DNA of 64,000 nucleotides from Diphasiastrum complanatum (taxonomy: Eukaryota; Streptophyta; Lycopodiopsida; Lycopodiales; Lycopodiaceae): the NCBI GenBank assembly GCA_029204225.1, contig CM055096.1, positions 71,801,349-71,865,348 on the forward strand, given 5' to 3'. A program made the position numbers and the translations under genes. The notes under the pieces are model-generated. The model worked only from the letters and a program-made list of their open reading frames with translations. It searched no databases and was not told where the DNA came from. The stretch's first letter is position 1; the number at the start of each line of letters is the position of its first letter. Below are positions 1 through 11,407 of this stretch, piece by piece.

Positions 1-800
1 CGAATTTTTCAAAAGACTCGAATTTTTCCAAAGGCTCGAATTTTTCCAAAGGATTGATTTTTTTCGAAAGACTCGATTTGTTTTTAAAAGACTCGATTTT
101 TTCAATGGATCAAATTTTTCCAATGCGTCAAATTTTTTCGAAGACTCAAATTTTTCAAATGGCTCGAATTTTTCCAAAGACTCGAAAGGATCAAATTTTT
201 TGAAAGTCTCAAAAGGATCGATTTTTTTTTTAAGGATCGAATTTTTTCAAAGAGTTGAATTTTTCCAAGGACTCGAATTTTCAAAGGATCGAATTCTTTT
301 TGAAAGACTCGATTTTTTTTCAAAAGACTCGAATCTTTCAAAAGAATCGAATTTTTTAAATGGATTGAATTTTTTTGAAGATTCGAATATTTCAAATCAC
401 TCGAATTTTTCCAAAGACTCAAAAGGATCGTTTTTTTTTCGAAGAACCGAATTTTTTCAAAAACTCAAATTTTTTCAAGACTCGAATTTTTTTAATGACT
501 CAAATTTTCCAAAGAATTGAATTTTTTGATTACTCAAATTTTTTGAAAGACTCGAATTTTTTGAAAGGATCAAATTTTATTAAAGACGAGAATTTTTGGA
601 TAGACGAGAATTTTTTTGATGACTCTAATGTTTCCAAAGGATCGAATTTTCTAATGACTCGAATTTTTTCGAAAGACTTGAATTTTTTCAAAGACTCGAA
701 TTTGTTTTTTGAAAAACTCAAATTTTTTGAGAAAGACTCGAATTTTTTCAATGACTCAAATTTTTCCAAAGGATTAAATGTTTTTGAAGGATCAAACTTT
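1..800. repeat. Degenerate AT-rich minisatellite, unit about 16-18 bp
   Basis: Dozens of imperfect head-to-tail copies of a unit close to GACTCGAATTTTTTCAAA fill this stretch, with variants such as GGATCGAATTTTTCCAAA. The unit length varies between about 14 and 19 bp, so reading frames through it give low-complexity F/S/N/K peptides on both strands. These are products of the repeat and not genes. The array begins before the window. Confidence 0.9.
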
Positions 801-1624
801 TTTGACCCATCGTTGAGCTTGGCAAAGAAAGATGCTCATTATTGAGGCTGAGCATCGAATTCCAACAAAACACACATGCATGAACAACATATTCACGTGG
901 GCCGCCCGTTAACAAACATTTGCAAACACGGATCACCTACTGCCCCCGTCAATCTTTTTATTAAGATAGTCCCTCTACTATTGTTAAACATAATTAAATT
1001 TTGACTGCTATTATGGAGAGATGTGTGAGATATGTTAGATATTTGAGATACGAGATGTGCGACATTGAACATCATCCAAATCATCGGCCGCCACCTAGAT
1101 AGGCCTCCATTGCCTGTCAACGATGGGCACTCTTTACTGGTATATATATATAACTATTTGTGTGCATGTGTATGGGTGCACCCATGCATCCTCCTCTCCT
1201 CACCCATGCATACACACTTTTTTAACTAAAAATGATGGGGAGGGGGATGCATGTATGGGGAAAGTGCATATCCCCATACATTTGCACATTGTGTCAATTG
1301 AGGGGTGGGCCCCAAAAAGATTCCCCACCCCTCCCTCCCAATCATTGAATTCAAATATCTTTCTCTAGCTTCAAATATTTGAAGTTTGAAGTTAAGGTTT
1401 TATTTTCTTCACACACTTCAATGTGCTTTAAACTTTAGCCAATAATCTTTATTACATGGTTTTCTTATATATTTTGAATTACCAAAGTTTTGCCCATAAA
1501 TCATGAACATAAATATTTTCTTGACTACCTAAAACTGCTTTTTTTCTTTTCAATCCTTCAAATCTCTATCTTGGCCCACCATTTTCATGAATGCTTAACT
1601 ACAAGCCCAAACTCACTATCTTTA
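801..1624. other. Unique-looking spacer holding the first copy of a duplicated flank
   Basis: No gene is recognised. Bases 1039-1225 are the first copy of a segment that recurs at 1852-2045 (shared text includes GAGATGTGCGA, CATCATCCAAATCATCGG and GGGTGCACCCATGCATCCTC). The remainder is AT-rich with no recognisable coding signal. Confidence 0.6.
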
Positions 1625-1850
1625 ACTCCAAAGGATCGAATTTTTTCAAAGACTTGAATTTCTCCAAAGGATTGAAGGACCCTTTGTACTGTCAAGTCGA
1701 ATTTTTTAAAAGACTCAAATTTTTTTGAAGACTCGAATTTTTCGAAAGACTCGATTTTATTTTCCAAAGACTAGAATTTTCCCGAAGACTCGAATTTTTT
1801 CGAGGCTCAAATTTTTCTGAAGGCTCGAATTTTTCCAAAGACTCAAATGT
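1625..1850. repeat. Second block of the same minisatellite
   Basis: The GACTCGAATTTTT-type unit from positions 1-800 resumes here, with the same variants (AAGGATCGAATTTTTTC, AAAGACTCAAATTTTT). It abuts directly the second copy of the flanking unique sequence, as the first array precedes the first copy. The array and its flank were therefore probably duplicated together, about 810-830 bp apart. Confidence 0.85.
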
Positions 1851-1851
1851 T

Positions 1852-2130
1852 TGATATTTGAGATGCGAGATGTGCGAGATTGGCCATCATCCAAATCATC
1901 GGCTGCCACCTAGATCGGCCTCCATTGCTCGTCAATGACGGGCACTCTTTACTAGTAATATATATTTAAACTTATGTACAGTTTTGTGCATGTGTATGGG
2001 TGCACCCATGCATCCTCCTCCCCTCACTCATGCATACACAACTTTTTGCTTTAAAAATGATGGGGAGGGGATGCATTTATGGAGAACATGATGCATGGCC
2101 CTCCTCCCCATGCATGCATGTAATGGCCCA
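1852..2130. repeat. Second copy of the duplicated satellite flank
   Basis: Bases 1852-2045 align with 1039-1225 at an offset of about 811-827 bp with scattered substitutions and small indels. The copies share the CATCCAAATCATCGGC segment, GGGCACTCTTTACT, and the GTATGGGTGCACCCATGCAT motif. No coding potential is evident. Confidence 0.8.
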
Positions 2131-2142
2131 CTCCAAATCCAA

Positions 2143-2251
<109 letters not shown>

Positions 2252-2592
2252 CTTCCAACTTCCAAGATCCTACTTAGGTTTTTCTCGAATACCTTCATTA
2301 TCCACTAAGGAAATGAGGCCATCGTTGCCTTTGAAATTATTGTATGCAACAATGCCACATTGTTTGAAGAGGACCATCACTGATGCCACCATGAAAAAGT
2401 GAGCCATCGTTGGAAGGGAGCTTGAAATCAGAGTGTATAATTGATCCATCGTTGACCAGATGAGTGCAAGTTGAGCGCTGCTTGCTATCTACTACTGCGA
2501 CAGACTCTCTATCACTGCCCATAGGGAGGCCATCGCTGCTCATCAAATTACCTCAGGTGCTCATCAAACATACCCTAATCAGCTAACTCCTT

Positions 2593-3233
2593 GACATTGA
2601 TCCAGAGACTATAACTTGGAGAAGGGTAATGGATGTAAATGATCATTTTCTGCTCAAGATCACTATAGGTCAAGGTCTTGAAGAGAAGGGAATGACTAGG
2701 AAAACGGGTTTTGACATTTCAGTTGCAAGTGAGATCATGGCTATGCTGGCTCTTACCACCTCCCTAGCAAATATGAGAGAGAGGCTTGGGAAGATGGTTA
2801 TTGGATCCAGCTGAGCAGGGGATCTTGTCATTGCCAACCATCTTGGTGTGGAAACTACCCTCATTGTCCTGCTGAAGGATGCCATACACCCTACGCTGAT
2901 GCAAACCCTAGAGGGAACTCTTGTTTTCGTGCATGCAGGTCCATTTGCCAACGTTGCCCATGGCAATTCCTCAATTGTCGCTGACCAAATTGCACTGAAG
3001 TTGGTTGGGAGTGAAGGATTTGTGGTCACTGAAGCTGGATTTGGAGCAGATATAGGCACAGAGAAGTTCTTTAACATCAAGTGCATATATAGTGGTCTTA
3101 TTCCTCAGTGTGCAATCATTGTAGCAATAGTGAGGGCATTGGAAATGCATGTGGCCCAGAGGTTGTAGCTGAGAAGCCACTGGATCTAGCATACAAGTCT
3201 GAAAATGTGGAGCTTGCATCATTGAATGCTGAT
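2593..3233 (+). pseudogene. FTHFS: Formate-tetrahydrofolate ligase fragment (10-formyl-THF synthetase)
   Basis: The translated sequence closely resembles the central part of plant 10-formyl-THF synthetase, the cytosolic one-carbon enzyme that makes 10-formyl-THF from formate, THF and ATP. Recognisable stretches in order are [91 protein letters not shown] and [16 protein letters not shown]. One frame runs from 2593 to about 3150, broken only by TGA at 2812-2814 where the family has a lysine. A frameshift near 3150 follows, then [18 protein letters not shown] in another frame up to 3233. N- and C-terminal parts are absent and no introns are seen inside. The stop, the frameshift and the truncation make this a pseudogene; a retrocopy or a captured exon block are both possible. 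Confidence 0.88.
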
Positions 3234-3289
3234 TGATAATGTACACATGTACTTTATCAATAATAATCATCTCTTCGAACCACATCCAC

Positions 3290-3513
3290 CCTTTATTAGA
3301 TGCCCTCACAAATGAACATGCATATCTCAGCAAGAGTGCAAGTGCATGGTCCTTGGAAGGCATAGCCCGGTGCATGCCTTGGCTATTGCTGAAGCTGGTC
3401 TTGAATTTTTTATCATCTTCTAGCAGCAAAGATTTGCAGACTAAATGTAGAAAGGCATTAAAAGCAGTTACTGAACACTTATCCATCTTCCTGCACTGAA
3501 TTTCCTGCTTCAA
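3290..3513 (+). pseudogene. PF16: PF16/SPAG6 armadillo-repeat protein fragment (flagellar central pair)
   Basis: Three reading frames taken in turn give pieces that match the C-terminal armadillo region of PF16/SPAG6, a protein of the axonemal central pair: SKSASAWSLEGIAR (family AAAWALGQIGRH), then HALAIAEAGLEF, then SSSKDLQTKCRKALKAV (family SSEDLQVKSKKAIKNI), then HLPALNFLLQ (family TYLPALEPFLY). At least three frameshifts and a stop lie between them, so the copy is dead. It ends exactly at a GTGAGT splice-donor sequence (3514-3519), which suggests a genomic exon and not a processed mRNA. It lies 57 bp from the FTHFS fragment on the same strand. Identification is from recalled family motifs and needs a search. 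Confidence 0.6.
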
Positions 3514-5789
3514 GTGAGTTTAACCTCCATTTGTCCATTTTCCCAATGTTGTTGCTATTTTAAAGCTTCTACTATTGAGTCTCTAAATTTTCTAGGGCTA
3601 GGAGGAGAGGGCCTTTTGTAGATCGTCTTCCAAGAACAAGGAGCAGGCGGCAGCCGAGGAGGCTGTAGCTGCCATCAATCACCAAGAGGAGGGGGAGTCG
3701 GGTCATGTAGTCATCTTCTTGCCCTTTCGAACAGAGAATAGGGGGGATGCAAGCTCTGCTCATGGCACTTCTTCTGTCACGCCTCCAAATGGCCCATCAG
3801 AGAGGTTTGACTCTCACTTTTGCTCTCATTTATTTGCTTGATGCTCTCATTTATCTCGCTTTTGCTCTCATTTATCGGAGGGCTCTCGAAATGCATCATT
3901 TATGGCCATCTAAAACATAGCATTTGTAGGCATCAATGGGCTTTTGAAATGCATCATTCATGGGCATAGAATGAGACCTAAACATCTGTAGGATCTGATC
4001 AGACTTGGGCATCTGAAACACAACTTTTGTAGGTAGGGAATCTATGGTTTGCGAATAGTTGTGGCATTCATGGGTAGGAAATTTGTGGTGTCTATAGCTT
4101 TCTAACAGTCATGGCATTTGTGGACATGACCTATGTGGTTTTTCATTTTTCTCTCTGATCAGACCTTTGACATGTGTGGCATTACGGTTTGTTAAGAATT
4201 GTGGGCAAGGCCTCTCTCTCAGCTCTCAACTGAGGCTCTCCTCAACTCTGAACTTGAGCTCTCCTCAACAAGTAGCTCATTGCTCTCAATAAGTTGCTCG
4301 GACTCAGTGAGTAGCTCAACAAAGCTTCTCAAGCTCTCAATGAACTGATCTTATGCTCTTTCCAACAAGTTTCTCTTTTCTCAACGAGTTTCTTAAGGTT
4401 TACTATGAGCTACCACTCTCTCTCAATGAGCTTCCACTCAAGGTTTGTTCTCATTGAAGGTTTGATATGAGTTTTCATATCTTTCTGAGCAATTGCGTAT
4501 CAAAAAGCTATTTATTGAAGTTTTGGAATATTTGAAGTAGAGCTGCCATTTAAGCACATGAATTTTGTGGTCATTATGTTTTTATTAGACAGGACATACA
4601 ACCAAACTTAAAGTTGCTTTGCTATTTCAGTATTATATATTGTCCTTTGCTACGCATTCTCTCAATTCCGATGTTTTATGCTTGAAAATGCCCTTCGTGC
4701 TGGGAGGAATGCCACTAATTGGACTACTTTCTAACATTCCCGAAAATTGGTCCAATGTCGCCGGACGGAGTCCGTTTTCCAGACCCTCTGTTCCGTCCTG
4801 TGCTGCACACCAAGACAAACCTACAGGACTAAATTAAGCATTGTGCTGTTCTGTGCCAAATCATAGTTGTGCTATACCTAGAGACCGAATCAAATAAATG
4901 TACTATTTTCTTTCATTGTAAGTTGAACTTAAAGCTTTTATCGAAATATATCATTCCATGCAAAGTGTGGCCAGATAACACCTTGCTCTGTGCGGCTCGA
5001 AATAATGCAGCATAATTTCAAATTTTCAAAGTAACAATGTTAATGTGTCTCCGATTCAGTTTGTTTCCTTTAACTAGGACTTTTGACACTAAAATCCAGT
5101 TTACCATTTTTTTACCCTAATATTTTTTCATTGTGCATCCCTGCAAGTTTACGGCTACCTCTGTTGTGCAGTTGTTTCTTTTTGGTATAGTTGCTACTGA
5201 AATAAATCGCAAGGCACCAACATTCCCACCACAGAACACAAATTCATAAACACATGCACTCTTAGAACCCTCTTGAATACTTGATTCCAAAAAATTTAAT
5301 GAGGCAAATGGATCAACCTCATGATAATTTTGCACCTTTTGTTCTTCTCGTCTGGGATAGTTTTGAACGTTGGAATAATAAAAAAAATAACTTGGACTCC
5401 AAAGTTCCATTAAACACAAGTGTTCTAACCAAATGAACTTGAATAAATCTGTCTCGTTCAAATTTTTTGATACTCTAAAGGTAACATTATTTTCTTCTAA
5501 TCCATGTTATCAATGACAAGGTTGAGATATTTTTGAGACATTCCAAATATTTATTCTGATGTTTGGCCAATATTTTTTTTTCAATTATTTGTTGATCTTT
5601 GTGCACTTGAAGGGATTTTGCAGCATCCACTAAAAACACAATTAAAATAATAATCAAAAATGTTATTATAATAACATATTAAATATTTATAATTTAACAT
5701 ATTAATTTTAACAAAAAATGTTAAGATCATAAACATTAATTAGATTTTATATTTCTCATCATTGGTCTTCGTAAGCGGTTTGACAAATT
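3514..5789. other. No recognised gene; CTC-rich low-complexity stretch
   Basis: From 3780 to 4480 the plus strand is rich in short imperfect repeats of GCTCTCA, CTCAACGAG and GCATCATTCATGGGCAT type, without a fixed period. A 114-codon minus-strand frame at 5117-5461 and a 72-codon plus-strand frame at 4619-4837 match no family I know. AT content rises after 5460. Confidence 0.5.
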
Positions 5790-6215
5790 TTAATAATCAC
5801 AAGTAGAACATACCGTCATTCGTGATTTCTTGGAAATCTTTACCACACCAAAATATATTTTCCAAATCTTGATATAATATGAGTAACTAAAGTAGTCAAC
5901 ATGTTTTGCCTTGGCGAATTCCTTGTACATAAAAAATATCTCTAATTTTGTAAAATTATCTGGCAAGTGAAAGAATTTGAGAATCTTTTTTTCATGCATG
6001 TCTACAAAATTCTTTAGCCAAGCAGTGGCAATCTTGGAGAGACAATTCAACCTTGTAGAGGTCTTTGTAATGTTGGATATTTTTGAAGTCATGCTTGCAT
6101 TCTTTGAAGTCGTGGATATCCGATTGCATGAACAACTTTGTAAGCTTTGCGACAAACTTCCATTACATTTAGTAATATGAATAAGAATTTTTGTCCGACT
6201 CATTGTTATACACAA
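5790..6215 (-). pseudogene. Fragment resembling a transposon-associated protein of non-seed plants
   Basis: The best-conserved part reads, in order, AWLKNFVDMHEKK, FFHLPDNFTKLEIF, MYKEF, YYIKIWKIYFGVVKISKKSR and CSTCDY, then a stop. The layout (hydrophobic WF..HG segment, LP..TK..Y.Y segment, W...F..VKIPKKSRF, then CxxC) recalls a widespread uncharacterised family found as multicopy, DDE-element-like proteins in animals and lower plants. About 130 residues remain, the C-terminal part after CxxC is missing, and base composition is AT-rich like its surroundings. No terminal repeats were found. The family assignment rests on recalled motif order only; a chance ORF is possible. Confidence 0.35.
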
Positions 6216-6653
6216 ATAGTAATTCTTTTCATCTTTGCTTCGAAAAAAAAAAATTGGATCTCAATTCTTCGATATTTTTTATGTTCAGTTTTTGTAAACA
6301 AGATAATGAGTAGTAAATGATATTTTGTACCTTTCGAATCTCGGGTCTTGTAATCACCTATTTTTGACAATTTGCTAACATGGTTGAAGATCTCAAGTCC
6401 CTCTTATATTTTCCTTATGTTTTGACTTTGATTTGTAAATTGACCTTGTGCCACTTGTGGTTGCTTGAACTGGTTGAGAAGGTGTATGTTGTCAAGAAGA
6501 AGAGGGTGGTTCATCCACCTTCTCCTAATTCGTATATAGCAAGGGGAGTAGGGCTCGGCGGTCCTAAGAGCCTTGGAGATGCTTACACAACAAATATAAG
6601 CATGAAACTACTACTTACAAGCAAAGTTGCACAAAACATAACCAAACTAATCT

Positions 6654-6659
<6 letters not shown>
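6216..6659. other. Intergenic, nothing recognised
   Basis: AT-rich sequence without a coding or repeat signature that can be named. Confidence 0.5.

Positions 6660-6719
<60 letters not shown>
6660..6719. repeat. (CT)n microsatellite, about 60 bp
   Basis: Uninterrupted CT repeat. Neighbouring frames extend through it artificially. Confidence 0.98.
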
Positions 6720-6720
<1 letters not shown>

Positions 6721-8302
6721 TTCCATTCACTCTTCTACAAACATTCTCTATCTAAATTAGAAAGACACTAAATTAGACATACATCAAAAAAGGGCTAAAG
6801 TAACAAGAAACTTAAGCAAAAATGCATTCTACATAAAGTCATACTAACATTAGCCAAACACCACATTTAGCACATATGGATCCAGAATAAAAACACTTAG
6901 CTCTCTTGCATTAAGGATGGAAATTACATACAATGGGCTTCTTTTTATAGAAGCTTGTGGGGTTCTCTTTCCACATTTCTATACCATGGGAGAGTACCTT
7001 AGGCATCTTGGAGTATAAGGGTAAGTGGTAGTGCCTTTCTCTCTCCTAAAATAAATGCCTTATCTATTTTGAATTTAGACATTAAATGCCTTGCCCTCCA
7101 AATGAAAGGGGCTTTCACATGAAATGATGTGGAAGGACCTGGGATTTCAAATTGGAAAATAAGTGCATATTTTGAAATGGCCCTCACCTCTTCCATGTGA
7201 AACTAGCCTAACTTGACTTTGGGACTTAAATTTATTTTATTCTAAATAAATGTCCCCCGAGTCTTTTTATTCCTACTCTAAGGGTCATTACAAACCTAAT
7301 GATCGTGCTCATTGAGTTAAGCTTATGCACGTCAAATGTCAGTGCTCTCACACTTATTTAGCCTAGTTGCAAAATGTTCTGTGGGGGGACCAGACAAGTG
7401 TTTCCAACACAAAAAAGTTAAAAAGCCCCATCAGTTGACATTGGACAAGCTTCGGCCTTTATCTCACAACAAAAGTTGGCCATACACTTTCACTCTTTAA
7501 TACATGAATAATTTACTTCATTTTTTGAGTGTGTGTGAGAGATTGGGACAAGAATGGCTCTCATGTTTAGCATTTGAGTCTTAGAGACATTGAGCTTTAA
7601 AAAAAAATTAAAAGTTGAAGGCCAATAATTGCTAGTTGCACCAAGAAAAACTAAAATAAGATAAAATTGGCTCATTCAATTGTAAAAACTCATTTTAAAC
7701 TTTGAGAGGTGAAAGTTTGGAACCTTCATAAATGCAAGCATACTATTTTAGATTTGCCATTTGCACATTGAATATCATAAAATAATTTAAAAACGCTCAT
7801 GAATATTCAAAGGAGCAACCTTTGCACATTGTTTTGTGCATGAGGCTCCTTCCAAAAAAGGACCGTTAAAAAAATGTCCAGCATCCATATGAATACACCC
7901 AAGACACATTTATAAAGTGGAAGGAGTCAAAAAATTGCTTGGGCAAAGCTAATGTTGTGCTTGTTGTTAGACAATATTCCTATCTTAAAATACGTGGGTG
8001 CAATGGTGAGGGTGCAATGGCAGTTGAGGGCCTCTCTAGATCCAAGGCTCAAATCTTAATTTTTCAAATCATATCCTTGGATAAGGGTGGGCCCTTGCCA
8101 CCCTACACACCTCCCCCAATCAAGTACTTGAGACCTTCATGGGAGACTAGGTCATGTGTATTTTGTACTCGGTTCTCCAAGAGTCGAAATGAATTCTTCT
8201 TTTCTGTCAAACTCCGCGTCCTGCTTGATCTCTGGGCTCGCTTCGTTCCTCGCACTCTCAATCCTTCATACCGACGAGGCTCTCTACTTGTATTCTTAAT
8301 CT
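6720..8302. other. Upstream region of the SAUR gene; no other gene seen
   Basis: No coding sequence is supported. A TTTATAAAGTGG TATA-like element lies near 7909-7920, about 390 bp before the SAUR start codon; whether it is the promoter cannot be decided. No canonical TGTCTC auxin-response element was noticed in the last 300 bp. Confidence 0.4.
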
Positions 8303-8815
8303 ATGGCATCATCAGAAATACTTACGAAAGGAGGCGTTGCTGCTGCAAACCGATCATACATTGAGGGCATGATGGAGCAAACCAAAGCCCAACTCCTGGT
8401 TTCCTCTCGGAGTGATTATGGATGGAGTACACATCCATCCCAAGCCATCGGCAATCAAAAAACTCTTGCTTCTTTGATCAGAAAGTTGTTGTTCCCTTTA
8501 TTTGGTCATCGTTCCCATTCCACCTGGCATCATGTTCCAAGAGGTCATCTGGCAGTTTACGTGGGAGAAGAAAGGCAAAGCTTTGTCATTCTGATCAAGT
8601 GCTTAAGCCACCCTCTATTCCAGAGCCTCCTCACATTGTCACAGCAAGAATTTGGATATTGTTACCAAGGTGGATTGAGTTTGCCATGTGAGGTTGCTAC
8701 TTTTAAAGATCTGATGTGTCAAATCAAAAGAGATGCAGGCACTTCATGCGCTAGTCATCACGTTTCCAACGGCGACACTAATCCCAGTACTTCATTTCTC
8801 ATCCAATCCTCCTAA
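8303..8815 (+). CDS. SAUR: SAUR-like auxin-responsive protein
   Basis: Encodes 170 residues in one exon, as is usual for SAUR genes. The SAUR domain spans roughly residues 76-140: VPRGHLAVYVGEE (78-90), SFVILIKCLSHPLFQSLL (93-110), QEFGYCYQGGLSLPCE (115-130) and FKDLM (134-138), matching the family pattern VPKGH-AVYVG, HP-F--LL, EEFG and GGL-IPC. In the well-studied members, SAUR proteins inhibit PP2C.D phosphatases and so activate plasma-membrane H+-ATPases during auxin-driven growth; the role here is inferred. Differences from the consensus are ILIKCL where most have VPISYL, and CYQ in place of the usual acidic FDHP. An N-terminal extension of about 75 residues (rich in Ser, Gln and basic residues) and a polar C-terminal tail are typical of longer SAURs. 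The first ATG is used; no frame damage is seen. It stands alone, without other SAURs nearby. Confidence 0.9.
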   Translation: MASSEILTKGGVAAANRSYIEGMMEQTKAQLLVSSRSDYGWSTHPSQAIGNQKTLASLIRKLLFPLFGHRSHSTWHHVPRGHLAVYVGEERQSFVILIKCLSHPLFQSLLTLSQQEFGYCYQGGLSLPCEVATFKDLMCQIKRDAGTSCASHHVSNGDTNPSTSFLIQSS

Positions 8816-10453
8816 TCCCGGATCACAACGATTATTTCACGGCACCGAAAGCTGTATCCTTCATGGACAAAACAGAAGTCTGCAATCGATTTTATGCGTG
8901 ACCTCTATCAGCGCGCTGCTACAAGAGAAAAAATCACATATATGTTTGCAAATACCTCGATCCAGGAAGAAGATAAGGAAATTCCTTATTTAAAGGATAA
9001 ATACTGATTTTGACTGTTTCAGATGGGATTTAGTGCTAAATCCAATTAGCTTGACACGGTGACTGTAGCAGCATCAAGCAAAGAACAAACTCTGCCGATA
9101 GAGATCGAAGCTATCAGGAATGAGTTGAAGAACTGTCTCAACTATTTAGGTGCAGCCAATAGATTGTGAAATTCCGAATTTCAATTCTTGCGGTGTGTTA
9201 ATTATATTGCTACTTAGTGCATCGCATTGAGCGACAAGCAAAATTATAATTCAAGTCTTGTTGAGACAACATTCTGCAAAGTGTCAATGGAGTACTTTTA
9301 CGAAATACAACACTACTTGCCGGCTATGATCATCCGTCCTTAAAACCTTTCTTTGTTTGCAATTCCACTCCCAGGAACATTAAGAAAAGTACCTTCGGTG
9401 ATCTATATAAAAAAGAAAACTTTCACTTGTTCTATCCAGCTCAAATGCATCTATTCTTGAAGTTGTTCAAGATGATGTGGATAACCTGGGAAAAATTATT
9501 GCTTACTTTACATTTGGCTTGTCATCTCAAGAAGCTACCATCTTGAAATGTTTTGTAGCAAGAAGTTGAAATTTTAGAGAGCATTGGGTTTGTATTATAT
9601 GTCAAATAATTGCAAATTCTTTCATACTTCTTGTTATTTTGCTCTTGCTTATCATGTATAGAAAATTAACATAGTGGATTGCTAAAAGTGCCATTTATGA
9701 AAACTCCTTGTCATTTGACTTCATGTGTATGCCTCAATAAATATCTTATAGTAGTCATTTATAGCACTATTTGCCTACGGACTTTCTTCTCATTACTATG
9801 GCCAAAAGGAGAAGAGTACACAAGAAGAATAGTGTGCTTCAAAGAAATCATTGTTTTTCATTTTGTCAACAATATCGTTTCCAACGGTCATGCTTTTGTA
9901 TGTAAACTTCTAGTGTCTAATCTCATCTTCAAAACATATGATTAGACAATACCTATCATATGCCAAATTAACACACATATGATATCGATTAAGCTATCTG
10001 TAAACTATGTCAAACCAACTTTTGTCTCTTCAATCCATAATTTGATCGTCTTTCTTGTTCTTACTACTCATTTAAATACATATTTTGTATTGTGTCCATT
10101 TTTGCAATGCATCATAGTGGTGGCTTCTAATAAAATGCCACAAATTCTAATTGGTTTTGTGATGTAGGAGCTATTTGAAATAAACTAGAATTTAGTATTT
10201 CACAACTTTTTTCTAGAAGTAATATTGAAAAGTAACAATCGATTGTGGCTCCACCGTCCAACTTTCAGGGGGAGATCCACCAATATTCAAAAACTCAATT
10301 CATGGTTGAGTCATGATAGATGTCGAAAGTTGCTTAAGTTAAAGGATCGAAAAGTTACAGAATCCTTATCAGAGTGTTAGAATTCCTATCTTATTCTATT
10401 TTTTTAACAAGGATCTATCAAGTATGCAGATGTACTTTACTTCTAACGGCGGT
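8816..10453. other. Intergenic, nothing recognised
   Basis: AT-rich sequence downstream of SAUR. Frames of 60-90 codons occur but none resembles a known protein, and codon use is like the surrounding DNA. Confidence 0.5.
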
Positions 10454-10560
10454 CTGCAGAATTACAAGGCAACCGGAATAGTCTATAGAATTACACAGGA
10501 CGAAAAGACAATCTGCAAAATTACAAAGGATCGAAATAGACTGCAAAATTATAAGGCATT
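10454..10560. repeat. Short tandem repeat of CTGCAAAATTACAAGG type, four units
   Basis: Four imperfect copies begin near 10454, 10485, 10513 and 10541 (CTGCAGAATTACAAGG, CTATAGAATTACACAGG, CTGCAAAATTACAAAGG, CTGCAAAATTATAAGG), with GAAATAG/GGAATAG-like spacers. The period is about 28-31 bp. Confidence 0.75.
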
Positions 10561-10759
10561 TTATGCAATCTGGGTGAAGGAAGCCATTGTTCCTGACCGT
10601 AGGATGATTTCATAATGATCTTGACCGTTGAAATAATAAACGATGAGAAAGAGGTGTTAACAAAAGTATGTTCAGTATGTATTTCTTAAGTACTTCTAGC
10701 CCATTGAGGGCCGAATTACGTAATGCCAAGGTAAAGTGGGTTACAGTTGGATACCATCC

Positions 10760-10866
<107 letters not shown>

Positions 10867-11407
10867 GAAATCACAAATACTATCACAAGAAATCATAATG
10901 AAAGTAGGAAGAAAAATTTGTGAGAAATGGCCAATTTATAGCATTTTGGGAGGGGAGATTCAAGTGTCGCATGGCACTACCACACAATTTTTTGCCATGC
11001 GTGGCAGTGCCACGTGGTCTTTTTTCAAATTTTTGGGCCTGCACTGTCTAATAGGTGTCAATTGGCGAGTGGATATGTCAAAAAGCCATATTATGACATT
11101 AGAAAAGTGATTTGACATATATTTTTTTAATTTGTTTTAAAGGAAAAAATAAGGAGTGACTAGAGTTTTTTTTATTCATTTTGTTTTGAAGGACAAAGCA
11201 TGAGAGTGATATGACATTATTTTGGTACAGGAGGACCATGTTTCTTTGAATATTTTGGTGATTTTTTGAAGGGACAAATGTGCATTAATTATGTTTTGAT
11301 TTATATATAACACAAGTGGGTGATTTGATGTAACAACGACCATGTGTTATTGAACACTTTTGTGATTTTTTGAAAAAGACAAATGTAAATTTGTGGTTTT
11401 GATATAA

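Noticed and set aside
200-845. Overlapping frames of 79-156 codons on both strands
   Set aside because: They are translations of the 16-18 bp satellite; the F/S/N/K peptide periodicity follows the DNA repeat.
2670-3513. Antisense frames of 138 and 180 codons
   Set aside because: They lie opposite the FTHFS and PF16 fragments, whose sense translation matches known families; the antisense ones match nothing.
7939-8364. 141-codon frame overlapping the SAUR start
   Set aside because: No family resemblance; it overlaps the 5' part of the well-supported SAUR gene in another frame.
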